DNA of 64,000 nt. It comes from Streptomyces sp. ITFR-21. Its GTDB lineage: Bacteria; Actinomycetota; Actinomycetes; Streptomycetales; Streptomycetaceae. This document shows positions 10,127 to 18,360 of the stretch, piece after piece; position 1 is the first letter of the stretch; each line of letters opens with the position of its first letter. The stretch covers positions 2,562,001-2,626,000 of the forward strand of contig NZ_CP134605.1 of assembly GCF_031844685.1 (NCBI RefSeq), in the 5' to 3' direction. Made by a program: the position numbers and the translations under genes. The notes beneath the pieces are model-generated. The model ran no database searches. It was not told where the DNA came from and was given only the letters and a program-made list of their open reading frames with translations.

Positions 10127-11291
10127 GGCCCGGCTGCACCATGTGACGCTGCCCATGCTGGTGGGCTTCGACCACCCGGCCGCCCGGCGCCGCACGTCGG
10201 ACAGCCTGGTCCTGGAACTGACCGTCGACGGGGTGACGGGACTCGGCGAGTGCGCGCCCCGCCGCTACGTGACCGGTGAGACCACCGAGAGCGTCCGCGC
10301 GGAACTGGCGGGCGTCCCGATGGACCGGCTGCTGGAGCGGCTGCGCACGGCCGACCCCGCCGATCTGCTGGTACGGCTGCGGGCGAGGGGTTTCGCCGCC
10401 ACCTTCGGCGTCACGGGCGGCAACAACCTGCGCTGCCTGCTGGAAACGGCGGTGCTGGACCTCATCGGCCGCCGTCTCGGCTTCGACGTGGCCGATTTGC
10501 TGCCCGAAGGCGTACCGGGCCAGGGCCCGCTGCCGGTCTCCCAGGTGCTGGACCTGGGGCTGCCGGTGGAGGAGTTCCTGGCCACCAGGGGGCCGTTCCA
10601 CCAGGTGAAGGTCAAGGCGGCCGAGGACCCGCGGCGCGACCTGCGGACCGTCGGCGCGCTGCGCGCGGCCCTCGGGCCGGACGTGCCGGTGCTGGTGGAC
10701 GCCAACATGAGCTGGACCCTGGAGACGGCGACCGGCCATGTGAAGGCGCTGCGGGATCTCGGCGTGGACCTGGTCGAGGAGCCGCTGCGCAAGAACGCCT
10801 TGGACGAACTGCGCGAGCTGCGGCGGGCGACCGGCGTGTCGGTGATGCTCGACGAGTCCCTGTGCTCGCTGCGCGACGCCGAGGCGGCCGTGCTGGCCGA
10901 CAGCTGCGACGCGTTCAACGTCCGGGTCAGCAAGTGCGGCGGGCTGCTGGAGTCCGCGGCCGTCGTCGACTTCGCCCGCCGCCACGGGGTCGCCTTCCAG
11001 ATCGGCGTCCAAGTGGCCGAGTGCGGCCCGCTGATCAGCGCCGGACGGGCGCTGGCCTTCCGCAACCGGGACGCGTTCACCGTGGAGGCGGGCCAGTCCG
11101 ACCGGTTCTTCGCACACATGATCGTCTCCCCGGCGCCGGCCGTCGACCGCGCCGCCAACACCATCGCGCCGGCCGGCGGACCCGGTCTCGGCCTGGTGCT
11201 CGACGAGGCCGCCGCCCGGTTCGCCGTGGCCTGGCCCACCCGCACCGGCGAACCGCCCCGTCGGACCGGCACACCGGAGGCAGCCGTATGA
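10119..11291 (+). CDS. Enolase-superfamily enzyme (mandelate racemase/muconate lactonizing type)
   Basis: 390 residues with the whole MR/MLE active site: acid/base Lys164 and Lys166 (KVKAAED), metal ligands Asp194 (VLVDANMSW), Glu220 (LVEEPL) and Asp245 (LDESLC), and a second Lys272 on the opposite face (RVSKCGG). KxK plus a distal Lys is the muconate lactonizing enzyme, o-succinylbenzoate synthase and dipeptide epimerase subgroup pattern. It removes a proton alpha to a carboxylate; the outcome could be epimerisation, dehydration or cycloisomerisation. The start overlaps the hydrolase by 8 bp and the stop overlaps the next start (ATGA). The last 20 residues are a Pro/Arg/Thr-rich tail. Confidence 0.85.
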   Translation: MDEARLHHVTLPMLVGFDHPAARRRTSDSLVLELTVDGVTGLGECAPRRYVTGETTESVRAELAGVPMDRLLERLRTADPADLLVRLRARGFAATFGVTGGNNLRCLLETAVLDLIGRRLGFDVADLLPEGVPGQGPLPVSQVLDLGLPVEEFLATRGPFHQVKVKAAEDPRRDLRTVGALRAALGPDVPVLVDANMSWTLETATGHVKALRDLGVDLVEEPLRKNALDELRELRRATGVSVMLDESLCSLRDAEAAVLADSCDAFNVRVSKCGGLLESAAVVDFARRHGVAFQIGVQVAECGPLISAGRALAFRNRDAFTVEAGQSDRFFAHMIVSPAPAVDRAANTIAPAGGPGLGLVLDEAAARFAVAWPTRTGEPPRRTGTPEAAV

Positions 11292-13042
11292 CCACGTACT
11301 TCTCCGACCTGGTGGTGCGCTTCCTGCACCAGCAGGACATCGACTACGTCACCTTCAACCCCGGCGCCTCCTTCCGCGGCGTGCACGACTCCCTGGTGCA
11401 CGCGGGCAACGCGGACATCGCCCCGGAGATCGTGATGACCTGCCACGAGGAGATCGCGGTCGCGGTGGCCCACGGCTACCACAAGGCGGGCAACCGGCAC
11501 ATGGCGGTCCTTGTGCACGCCAACGTCGGTCTGCTGCACGCCTCGATGGCGATGTTCAACGCCTGGTGCGACCGGGTGCCGCTGCTGGTCATCGGCGGCA
11601 ACGGGCCGCTGGACGCCGGCAAGCGCCGCCCGTGGATCGACTGGATCCACACCTCGCAGAACATCGAGTCGGTGGTCAAGGACTACGTCAAGTGGTGCGA
11701 CCAGCCGATCAGCCAGCGGGCCACCGTGGAGTCCCTCTACCGGGCCTTCCGGCTGACCCGGACCGACCTGACGGCGCCGGTCTTCGTCGCCCTGGACTTC
11801 GACGTCCAGGAGCAGGAGCTGGCCGCCGGCGTGGACCTGCTGCCGGCCTGGTCCACCGAGCCCACCGTGCTGCCGTCCCTGGACACGGCCTTCCTCGACC
11901 GGCTGTGCGAGCGCCTGGCGGGCGCCCGGATGCCCGTCCTGATCGTGGACTTCTCCGGACGCGACCCCGGAACCGTCGAGCCGCTCGTCGCCGTCGCCGA
12001 AGCGCTGGGGGCCGCCGTGGTGGACCGGGGCAACCGGTTCAACTTCCCGAACACCCACGGGCTGAACCTGTCCAACACCGGCGCGGAGCTGCTGCGCGAG
12101 GCCGATCTGGTGGTGGCGGTCGAGGTGCAGGACCTGTACGGGGCGCTGGGCTCGTTCCTGACGCCGGACGCCGCGGGCGGCTTCGAGAACGGCCCGGAGG
12201 TGGTCACCATCGGCACCAACGACCTGCTCACCAGCAAGTGGGCCGCCGACTACCAGCAGTTCGTCCCGGTGGGGAGCGCTGTGGCCGCCGACACCCGCAA
12301 GGCGGTGACCGCGCTGCGGGCCCGGGTCGAGGACCCGTCAGGGCCGTTCGCGGAACCGGGGTTCGTCCGGCTGCGCGAGGAACGCGCCAAGCGGATCGCC
12401 GCCGACCACGCCTCGGCCAGGGCCGAGTGGGCGCGGCAGGCCGCCGAGGCGGACACCGGCGAGGGGATCGAGGTGTCCACGGCGGTGCGCGAGATCCACT
12501 CGGCGGTCCGGGACGAGGAGTGGGTGCTCACCAACACCGGCAGCCTCACCATCGACGGCTGGGTCAAACGGCTGTGGCCGATGGAGCGCCCGCAGAGCTA
12601 CCTGGGGCTCAACGGCGGCGGCGGCCTCGGCTACGGCCTCGGCGCCTCGGTCGGCGCCGCCCTCGCGCACCGCGACGACGGACGGCTGTGCGTGGACCTC
12701 CAGGCCGACGGCGACATGCTCTACACCCCCAGCGCGCTGTGGACGCTCGCGGCCTACGACGTACCGCTGCTGGTGATCGTCATGAACAACCGGCTCTACC
12801 TCAACTCCACCCAGCACGCCGCCCGGATCGCGGCGAACCGCAGCCGCGACACCGACCGGGCGCACATCGCGACCAGCTTCTACGACAGCCCCGTCGACTT
12901 CACCGGCCTGGCCGCCTCGTTCGGCATCCGGACCTTCCCGCGCGTCGAGGCGGCCCGCGACATCGCCCCCACGGTCGAGGCGGCGGTGGCCCACATCAAG
13001 CAGCAGGGCAAGCCGGCCCTGGTCGAGATCATCACCCGATGA
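11288..13042 (+). CDS. Thiamine-diphosphate-dependent enzyme, acetolactate synthase-like
   Basis: 584 residues with the three-domain layout of the acetolactate synthase/benzoylformate decarboxylase family. The cofactor-activating Glu is in MTCHEEIAVAVAHG (residues 54-55), the middle domain carries LIVDFSGRDPG, and the ThDP/Mg motif is GDM...NN near residues 475-503 (LQADGDMLYTP to VIVMNNRLYLN). Such enzymes decarboxylate a 2-oxo acid and release an aldehyde or ligate the two-carbon intermediate to an acceptor (acyloin formation). It does not look like housekeeping IlvB: the N-terminal motif and the Trp-rich segment WIDWIHTSQNIES are unusual, and no small regulatory subunit is nearby. The start overlaps the previous stop by 4 bp. 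Confidence 0.85.
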   Translation: MTTYFSDLVVRFLHQQDIDYVTFNPGASFRGVHDSLVHAGNADIAPEIVMTCHEEIAVAVAHGYHKAGNRHMAVLVHANVGLLHASMAMFNAWCDRVPLLVIGGNGPLDAGKRRPWIDWIHTSQNIESVVKDYVKWCDQPISQRATVESLYRAFRLTRTDLTAPVFVALDFDVQEQELAAGVDLLPAWSTEPTVLPSLDTAFLDRLCERLAGARMPVLIVDFSGRDPGTVEPLVAVAEALGAAVVDRGNRFNFPNTHGLNLSNTGAELLREADLVVAVEVQDLYGALGSFLTPDAAGGFENGPEVVTIGTNDLLTSKWAADYQQFVPVGSAVAADTRKAVTALRARVEDPSGPFAEPGFVRLREERAKRIAADHASARAEWARQAAEADTGEGIEVSTAVREIHSAVRDEEWVLTNTGSLTIDGWVKRLWPMERPQSYLGLNGGGGLGYGLGASVGAALAHRDDGRLCVDLQADGDMLYTPSALWTLAAYDVPLLVIVMNNRLYLNSTQHAARIAANRSRDTDRAHIATSFYDSPVDFTGLAASFGIRTFPRVEAARDIAPTVEAAVAHIKQQGKPALVEIITR

Positions 13043-13076
13043 CATCCAGCGGCGACTTCTCCGGAGAGGCACGACA

Positions 13077-14045
13077 GTGAGCGGATTCTTCGTCTGCGAG
13101 TACCGGGGTGAGCGGCTCGCCGGCTTCGACGACGTGACGGACGGCGACGGTGAGGCGCCACGGCTGTACGCGGCCGGTCCGCGGCAGGTGCTGGCCGCCC
13201 TGGCCGACGGCACGCCCGGCCACGAGGCGGCGGCCGAGCGGGGCTGGCGGAGCGTGCGGCTGCCGGCCGGGGCCGGGCGGGAGCTGCGGATGCGGCCGGC
13301 GCTCTTCCCCGAACACCCCGGGGACGCGCTCGTCGGCGGCTTCATGCAGACCCACAACGTCAAGTCCGGCGCCACGTCCGGCGGCGCCCCGGCGGCCGCC
13401 GGGCCGGGCCAGCCGACCTGGTTCTTCAAAGGCACCGGCACCTCCCTGCGGACCACCGGCGACCCGCTGACCGTCCCGGCGACGGCGGTCGCCGTGTGCG
13501 AGGAGGCGGAGGTGGTCCTGGTGCACATCGACGACGAGGAGGGGACACCGCGCTACGCCGGATACACCTTTGGCAACGACCTGACCGACATCGGCCTGTT
13601 CCGGCGCCACGCGGGACACCTCGGCTACGCGAAGCTGTGCGACGCCGCGGTCTCGCCGTGGTTCTTCCCCGGGCCGCCGCCGGCCTCGGTGACCGGCCGG
13701 GTGCTGGTGCTGCGGGACGGGGCGACCGCGTACCAGGGCGGATTCACCACCGGTTCCGACGCGCTCGCCTTCACGCTGGACACCATGGTCGGCCACCTCG
13801 CCGGCTATCCGGCGCTGCACCACCCCGGGCGCGTCCACTACACCTTCCTCGGCGCCGACCGCAGCAGCTTCCACCACGGGTTCACCATCACCGACGGGGA
13901 CACGGTCGTGCTCGACGTGACCAGCCACCGGGTCACCCTGGTCAACCCGGTCCGCTGGTCGCCCCCGGCGGCCGCGGCGGCCCCGGCCTCCACGGCGGTC
14001 CCGGCAGCGGTGCCGGCGGCCCCGCCGACCGCGGGTGCGAGGTGA
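13077..14045 (+). CDS. Fumarylacetoacetase (FAH)-fold enzyme
   Basis: 322 residues with the C-terminal FAH-superfamily core. The sequence EEAEVVLVHIDDEEG supplies the expected metal-binding Glu. GYTFGNDLTDIGLFRR (from Gly162) matches the diagnostic GYT-GND motif with Asp168. The segment LGYAKLCDAAVSPWFFPG follows. Members hydrolyse, decarboxylate or isomerise beta-diketo or 2-oxo-ene-oic acids; HpaG of homoprotocatechuate breakdown is one. Together with the HpaF-like tautomerase at 17050 it suggests an oxo-enoic acid intermediate. GTG at 13077 is used, 34 bp after the ThDP gene. The last 25 residues are an Ala/Pro tail that overlaps the next start (GTGA). Confidence 0.78.
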   Translation: MSGFFVCEYRGERLAGFDDVTDGDGEAPRLYAAGPRQVLAALADGTPGHEAAAERGWRSVRLPAGAGRELRMRPALFPEHPGDALVGGFMQTHNVKSGATSGGAPAAAGPGQPTWFFKGTGTSLRTTGDPLTVPATAVAVCEEAEVVLVHIDDEEGTPRYAGYTFGNDLTDIGLFRRHAGHLGYAKLCDAAVSPWFFPGPPPASVTGRVLVLRDGATAYQGGFTTGSDALAFTLDTMVGHLAGYPALHHPGRVHYTFLGADRSSFHHGFTITDGDTVVLDVTSHRVTLVNPVRWSPPAAAAAPASTAVPAAVPAAPPTAGAR

Positions 14046-15439
14046 CCGCGGGCCGCCGGGTGCGCCGGCTCAGCGACGGCGAGGCGACGTTCGCGTACCA
14101 GCACGCCCTGCTGCGCGGGACCACCCAGGTGACCACCTGCGTCACCTTCGCCGCGCCGGTCGAACCGGCGGCACTGCGGCGGGCGGTCCCCGTGTGGGCG
14201 GCCCGGTTCGCGGCGCTGTCGGTCCGGATCGAGGAGGGTCGGGACGGGCTGTGGTTCCGGGAGTCGGCGGGCGTCGCGCCGGAGCAGCTGGTCGTCGCCG
14301 AGGCGGGCCCGGAGGAGTCCGCCGACCTGCTGCTCCGGCGGGAGCTGAACGACCTCCTGGTGACCGGCGGCCCGCTGTGGCGGCTGCGGGCCGCCGTACG
14401 GCCGGACGGGGTGCGGCAGCTGTTCTTCACCCGCAACCACGCCGTCTCCGACGGCTACACCGCGGGGATCCTGCTGCGCGGACTGCTGGCGGAGTTGTAC
14501 GGCGGCGCGGGCGCGGCGTCCGCCGCGCCGCTCCTGCCGTCGGCAGACGACCTGACGTACCGTCCGCCGGCGCCGGACACAGGCGGCGGCGCGGATACGG
14601 ATACGGATACGGATACGGATACTGCCGCGGCGGCGCGGGCGGCGGGATCGGCGGCATCGGCCACGGCCCCGGTGGCCGGTCCGCCCGTGCCGTTCGCCGC
14701 CACCGCGCCCTGGCCCGAGCGCGGCGCCGACTTCCTGCCGCTGGTCCTCACCGCCGGTGAGTCGGCACGCGTGCTCGGCCACTGCCGGGCCGACGGGCTC
14801 ACCGTGAACGAGTTCTTCGCCACCGCGCTGGCCGAGGCGTTCGCCGGGGCCACCGGCCGCGCGGAAACCGACTTCTTCACGGCCGTATCGCTGCGCCGGC
14901 GGTACACGCAGGCGGCGGCGTACGCCGATCCGGGATGCCTGATCGGCGTGGTGCGCTCCCCGCTGCGGCTGGACGGCGACACGTTCGCGGCCGACGCGCT
15001 CACGTACCGGGCCGCCTTCCGAGCCGCCGACGCCGCGTGGCGGCCCGGCGCACGGCCGCACGCGGCGATCCGTGCGGCCGTCGTCGGGCTGGGGGAGGCG
15101 GCGGCGTCCCCCGGGATCTGCATCACCAACGTCGGGGTGCTCGATCCGCTGCTGGGACCGTACGCCGACCGGTTGACCGACATCCGCACGGTGGTGAACC
15201 GCACCGCCGCCAACTACAACGTGGTGCTGCACCTGTCCACGTTCCAGGGGCGCTTCGGGCTGGCGCTGGCCTACGGCACGCCGAGCGTGGACCCGGCCGT
15301 GGTGGCGCGGACGCACCGGTCGCTGGCGGCGCGGGCCGTGTCGCCCGACGGGTGCGGGCTGCCGCGGGCGGCGGCGGGCCCGCCGTCCGGTGCCGCCGGA
15401 ACGGTGCCGCCGGCCGTGCCGGTGGCGCGGGCGCGGTGA
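14042..15439 (+). CDS. Stand-alone condensation-domain-like acyltransferase
   Basis: 465 residues in the CoA-dependent acyltransferase/NRPS condensation fold (PapA or alcohol acetyltransferase-like). The active-site motif is NHAVSDG, with His133 and Asp137-Gly138, i.e. HxxxDG with Asn replacing the first His of HHxxxDG. The C-terminal half has a latch-like region ending with NYNVVLHLSTFQGRFGLALAYG. It probably joins an acyl group to a hydroxyl or amine of the cluster product; no carrier protein is encoded here. Between the halves (about residues 180-225) is a low-complexity TDTDTDTDTD plus Ala tract encoded by five GGATAC repeats. GTG at 14042 overlaps the previous stop. Confidence 0.75.
   Translation: MTAGRRVRRLSDGEATFAYQHALLRGTTQVTTCVTFAAPVEPAALRRAVPVWAARFAALSVRIEEGRDGLWFRESAGVAPEQLVVAEAGPEESADLLLRRELNDLLVTGGPLWRLRAAVRPDGVRQLFFTRNHAVSDGYTAGILLRGLLAELYGGAGAASAAPLLPSADDLTYRPPAPDTGGGADTDTDTDTDTAAAARAAGSAASATAPVAGPPVPFAATAPWPERGADFLPLVLTAGESARVLGHCRADGLTVNEFFATALAEAFAGATGRAETDFFTAVSLRRRYTQAAAYADPGCLIGVVRSPLRLDGDTFAADALTYRAAFRAADAAWRPGARPHAAIRAAVVGLGEAAASPGICITNVGVLDPLLGPYADRLTDIRTVVNRTAANYNVVLHLSTFQGRFGLALAYGTPSVDPAVVARTHRSLAARAVSPDGCGLPRAAAGPPSGAAGTVPPAVPVARAR
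14593..14622 (+). repeat. GGATAC hexanucleotide x5 inside the acyltransferase gene
   Basis: Five exact tandem copies of GGATAC encode an alternating Asp-Thr run in the interdomain linker. The unit length is a multiple of three, so copy-number change would not shift the frame. Confidence 0.9.
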
Positions 15440-15453
15440 CGGCGCGGGGCGGA

Positions 15454-15491
15454 TTGCTTACCGTTCGAGACCCTACGTACACTCAAAGTGT
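15454..15491 (+). promoter_or_regulatory. Candidate promoter with overlapping palindrome before the MFS exporter gene
   Basis: TTGCTT (15454-15459) and TACACT (15478-15483) are separated by 18 bp, a plausible sigma-70-type promoter. The -10 box overlaps the inverted repeat ACACT-CAA-AGTGT (15479-15491), a possible operator. It would give a leader of roughly 85 bases to the exporter start at 15578. The 138-bp gap from 15440 to 15577 is the largest in the second half of the cluster. Confidence 0.4.
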
Positions 15492-15577
15492 TCGTCGCTC
15501 ATCAAACATGACCGCGGGCGTCTCGTCCGCGCGCCCTGCCTACGCTGCCCCTTCCCGGGCAGATCCGAGGAAGCACC

Positions 15578-17038
15578 GTGACTCACTCGCCGGACGACGC
15601 GCGCAAGCGCGGTCTGACCCTGCTGGCCTCCTGCCTCGGCTTCGTTGTCGTCATCCTCGACGTCAGCGTGGTCAATGTGGCGACCAAGGTCCTGAACAAG
15701 GACTTCGGTAGCAGTCTTTCCGGGCTCGAATGGGTGATCAACGGCTACACGCTGACGTTCGCCGCCTTCCTGCTGACCACCGGCGCGCTGGGCGACCGGC
15801 TCGCGCCCAAGTACGTCTTCCAACTCGGCTTCGCGCTGTTCGCCGTGACCTCGCTGGTCTGCGGCCTGTCCGTGTCGCTGCCGATGCTGATCGCCGCCCG
15901 CGTCGTCCAGGGAGTGGGGGCGGCCATGATCGTCCCGTCCTCGCTGTCCCTGGTGAACGGCGCCTTCCCCGACCAGGCCGAGCGCACCCGGGCGGTCAGC
16001 CTGTGGGCCGCGTCCGGCGGGCTCGCGCTCGCGCTCGGGCCGGTGATCGGCGGCGTACTGATCTCCCTGCTCGGCTGGCGCTCGATCTTCCTGGTCAACG
16101 TGCCGATCGCCGCGATCGGCATCTGGCTGACCGCGGCGAACGCGCCCGGCAACCTCCAGGCGACCGGAGGCCGGCGCCGCTCCTTCGACCTGCCAGGGCA
16201 GACGCTGGCCGTGGTCTGCCTCGGCGCCCTCACCGCCGGTGTCGTCGAGGCGAACGGCCTGGGCTGGGGCTCGGTGACGGTGACGACCTGCCTGGCGGTC
16301 TTCGTGCTCGCCGCGATCGGCTTCGTCGTGGCGGAAGGGCGCAGCACGGACCCCATGCTGCCGCTGCGGATGTTCCGCCACCGCGCGTTCACCGCCACCG
16401 CGCTGACCGGCCTGCTGCTCAACTTCTCCTTCTACGGCCTGATCTTCGTCTTCAGCCTGTTCTTCCAGTCCAGTTGGGGCTACTCACCGATCGTCACCGG
16501 GTGCGCGTTCCTCCCGATGACCGCGATGATCATGGTCTCCAACCTGGCCTGCGGCCCGCTCACCAAGCGCTTCGGCGTCCGCGCGGTGCTGGTGACCGGC
16601 AACGCGGTGGGCGCGGCCGGCTATCTGGCCATGCTCCCGGCGGTGCACTCCGGCGGCGGATACGCCGGTATCGCGGTCCCGTTCCTGGTGGCCGGCGCCG
16701 GCATCGGCCTGGTGGTGCCGGCGATGACCAACGCCATGCTGGCAGCGGCCGAACCGGGCACCGCCGGCATCGCCTCCGGGGTACTGAACGGCTCACGGCA
16801 GATCGGCGGCCTGATCGGCGTGGCGGTGATGGGGCTGCTCGTCGGCGACTCCTCGGCCGCCTCGTTCGTCTCGGGGCTGCGCAGCGCGCTGGTCTGCGCG
16901 GCCGTCGCGCTCGCCGCCGGCATCGCACTCGGCGCCCTCGGCGTCCGGCCCGCGCCCCGGCGCACGCTCGCCACCGCCGGACCCGAACCCGTCACCGTCC
17001 CGGCCGCACCCGCGGCCGTCGACGAACCCGTCGACTAG
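15578..17038 (+). CDS. MFS exporter, DHA2 (EmrB/QacA) type
   Basis: 486 residues with about 14 predicted membrane helices. Motif C-type helix 5 (ALGPVIGGVL) and the loop 2-3 motif A region (GALGDRLAPKYVF) are present, as is LDVSVVNVA in helix 1, typical of drug:H+ antiporters. Proton-driven export of the cluster product, or self-resistance, is the likely role. GTG at 15578 is preceded by GAGGAAG. The tautomerase follows after 11 bp, so they share a transcript. Confidence 0.88.
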   Translation: MTHSPDDARKRGLTLLASCLGFVVVILDVSVVNVATKVLNKDFGSSLSGLEWVINGYTLTFAAFLLTTGALGDRLAPKYVFQLGFALFAVTSLVCGLSVSLPMLIAARVVQGVGAAMIVPSSLSLVNGAFPDQAERTRAVSLWAASGGLALALGPVIGGVLISLLGWRSIFLVNVPIAAIGIWLTAANAPGNLQATGGRRRSFDLPGQTLAVVCLGALTAGVVEANGLGWGSVTVTTCLAVFVLAAIGFVVAEGRSTDPMLPLRMFRHRAFTATALTGLLLNFSFYGLIFVFSLFFQSSWGYSPIVTGCAFLPMTAMIMVSNLACGPLTKRFGVRAVLVTGNAVGAAGYLAMLPAVHSGGGYAGIAVPFLVAGAGIGLVVPAMTNAMLAAAEPGTAGIASGVLNGSRQIGGLIGVAVMGLLVGDSSAASFVSGLRSALVCAAVALAAGIALGALGVRPAPRRTLATAGPEPVTVPAAPAAVDEPVD

Positions 17039-17049
17039 GAAGGCCAGTC

Positions 17050-17430
17050 ATGCCCCATCTCGTCCTCGAGTATTCGGGCAACGTCCGCGACGACATCCGG
17101 TCCGGACCCCTGCTGCGGGAGTTGCACGGCGTCCTGGCCCTGGCAGGCGGCTTCCGCGTCCAGGACTTCAAGGGCCGCGCGGTGCGGATGGCGGACTACG
17201 CCATAGGCGACGGCAGCATCGAACAGGCGTTCGTCAATCTGGACCTGCGGACGTTCGCCGGGAAGTCCGACGAGCTGAAGCAGGCCATCTCACAGGCCGC
17301 CCTCGATGTCCTGGTACGCGCCTTCTCCCGGACCATGGCCGAGACCGCCTGCGACATATCCGTACAGATCACCGAACTGGACCGGGTGAGCTACGCGCGG
17401 GCCCGCTCACAGGACGCCGTCACGTCCTGA
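17050..17430 (+). CDS. 5-carboxymethyl-2-hydroxymuconate isomerase-like tautomerase
   Basis: 126 residues, the normal size for the HpaF/HpcD branch of the tautomerase superfamily. It begins Met-Pro-His-Leu-Val-Leu-Glu, giving the N-terminal Pro that serves as catalytic base after Met removal, and continues with FVNLDLRTFAGKSDELKQ and SVQITELD in the expected places. The family interconverts enol and keto forms of dicarboxylic dienes. In this cluster it could tautomerise a 2-oxo-enoic intermediate; whether that is biosynthetic or degradative cannot be decided from sequence. ATG at 17050 follows GGAAGG. Confidence 0.85.
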   Translation: MPHLVLEYSGNVRDDIRSGPLLRELHGVLALAGGFRVQDFKGRAVRMADYAIGDGSIEQAFVNLDLRTFAGKSDELKQAISQAALDVLVRAFSRTMAETACDISVQITELDRVSYARARSQDAVTS

Positions 17431-17521
17431 CCCGGCGGAAGGAAGGAGGGGCCGGTACGGGCGCGCGCACGCGCACGTCGGCAGGCACGGACAGCGAGGC
17501 ACAGGCAGGGACAGGAGGACG

Positions 17522-18268
17522 ATGAACGATTACCACGGCCAGAGCGTCCTGGTGGCCGGCGGCTCGTCAGGAGTGGGACTCGCCACCGCCCGCGCGTTCG
17601 CCGCGCTGGGGGCCGGTGTCACCGTCGTGTCGCGTACCGAGGCGCGGGTCGGCGCCGCCGTGGCAGAAGTGGCCGCGGCGGCGGGGGCGGTGGGGGCGGC
17701 CGGATCGGGAGACCGGGTGCGCGGCGTCACCCTCGATCTGACCGACCCCGACGCCGTCGAGGAGTTCTGCTCCGCGGCGGAGTTCGACCACGTGGTGGTC
17801 TCCGCCGCCCGGACCCCGATGGGCCGCCTCGACACACTCCCGCTGAGCGACGCGCGCGCCGCCATGGACAGCAAGTTCTGGGGGACGTACCACCTGATGC
17901 GCAGCGTGCGGATCCGGCCCACCGGCTCGCTGACCGTCGTCACGGGATACATGTCGGTCCGCCCGGGGCGGGCGTCCGCCCTGCAGAGCGCCATCAACGC
18001 GGCGCTGGAGTCGCTGGTGCGCGCGGCGGCCCTGGAGAAGGCGCCGCTGCGGGTCAACGCGGTCTCCCCCGGACTGCTGCGCACCCCGCTGTGGGACGGG
18101 CTGCCCGAGGAGCGGCGGACCGCCATGTTCGAGGCGGCCGAGGCGAGGCTGCCGGTCGGGCGGGTCGGCGAGGCCCAGGACATCGCCGCGGCGGTCGTCT
18201 TCCTCGCCGGCAACCCGTACGCCACCGGCAGTACGGTGTTCGTCGACGGCGGCGGCTCCATCGCCTGA
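17522..18268 (+). CDS. Short-chain dehydrogenase/reductase homologue lacking the catalytic Tyr/Lys
   Basis: 248 residues with a classical SDR fold: cofactor motif GGSSGVG (residues 13-19), DLTD for the adenine pocket, and the C-terminal FVDGGGSIA. At the active site the usual YxxxK is QSAIN, with Gln155 and Asn159 replacing Tyr and Lys, and the Ser position reads VVTGYMS rather than a Ser-containing strand. Normal hydride-transfer catalysis looks unlikely, so it may bind a nucleotide structurally, use another mechanism, or be decaying. The frame is intact and GGAGG precedes the ATG. It is the last gene of the cluster, 91 bp after the tautomerase, and ends at a strong terminator. Confidence 0.8.
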   Translation: MNDYHGQSVLVAGGSSGVGLATARAFAALGAGVTVVSRTEARVGAAVAEVAAAAGAVGAAGSGDRVRGVTLDLTDPDAVEEFCSAAEFDHVVVSAARTPMGRLDTLPLSDARAAMDSKFWGTYHLMRSVRIRPTGSLTVVTGYMSVRPGRASALQSAINAALESLVRAAALEKAPLRVNAVSPGLLRTPLWDGLPEERRTAMFEAAEARLPVGRVGEAQDIAAAVVFLAGNPYATGSTVFVDGGGSIA

Positions 18269-18273
18269 CCGCC

Positions 18274-18335
18274 GCCGCGCGGGAGGGGCCACAGCCGCCG
18301 GCCCCCGGGGGACGTCCCGGTCCCTCCCGCGCGGC
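18274..18335. terminator. Bidirectional terminator between the cluster and the rhodanese gene
   Basis: GCCGCGCGGGAGGG (18274-18287) and CCCTCCCGCGCGGC (18322-18335) are perfect 14-base complements, with a further GC-rich hairpin inside the loop. It lies between two convergent genes (stops at 18268 and 18361) and marks the right end of the cluster transcript. Confidence 0.85.
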
Positions 18336-18360
18336 GCCGCGCAGATCCCCACGGCAGGCT

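Noticed and set aside
14042..15439. Condensation-like domain taken as evidence of an NRPS cluster.
   Set aside because: No adenylation domain of NRPS type, no carrier protein and no thioesterase of NRPS type are in the window.
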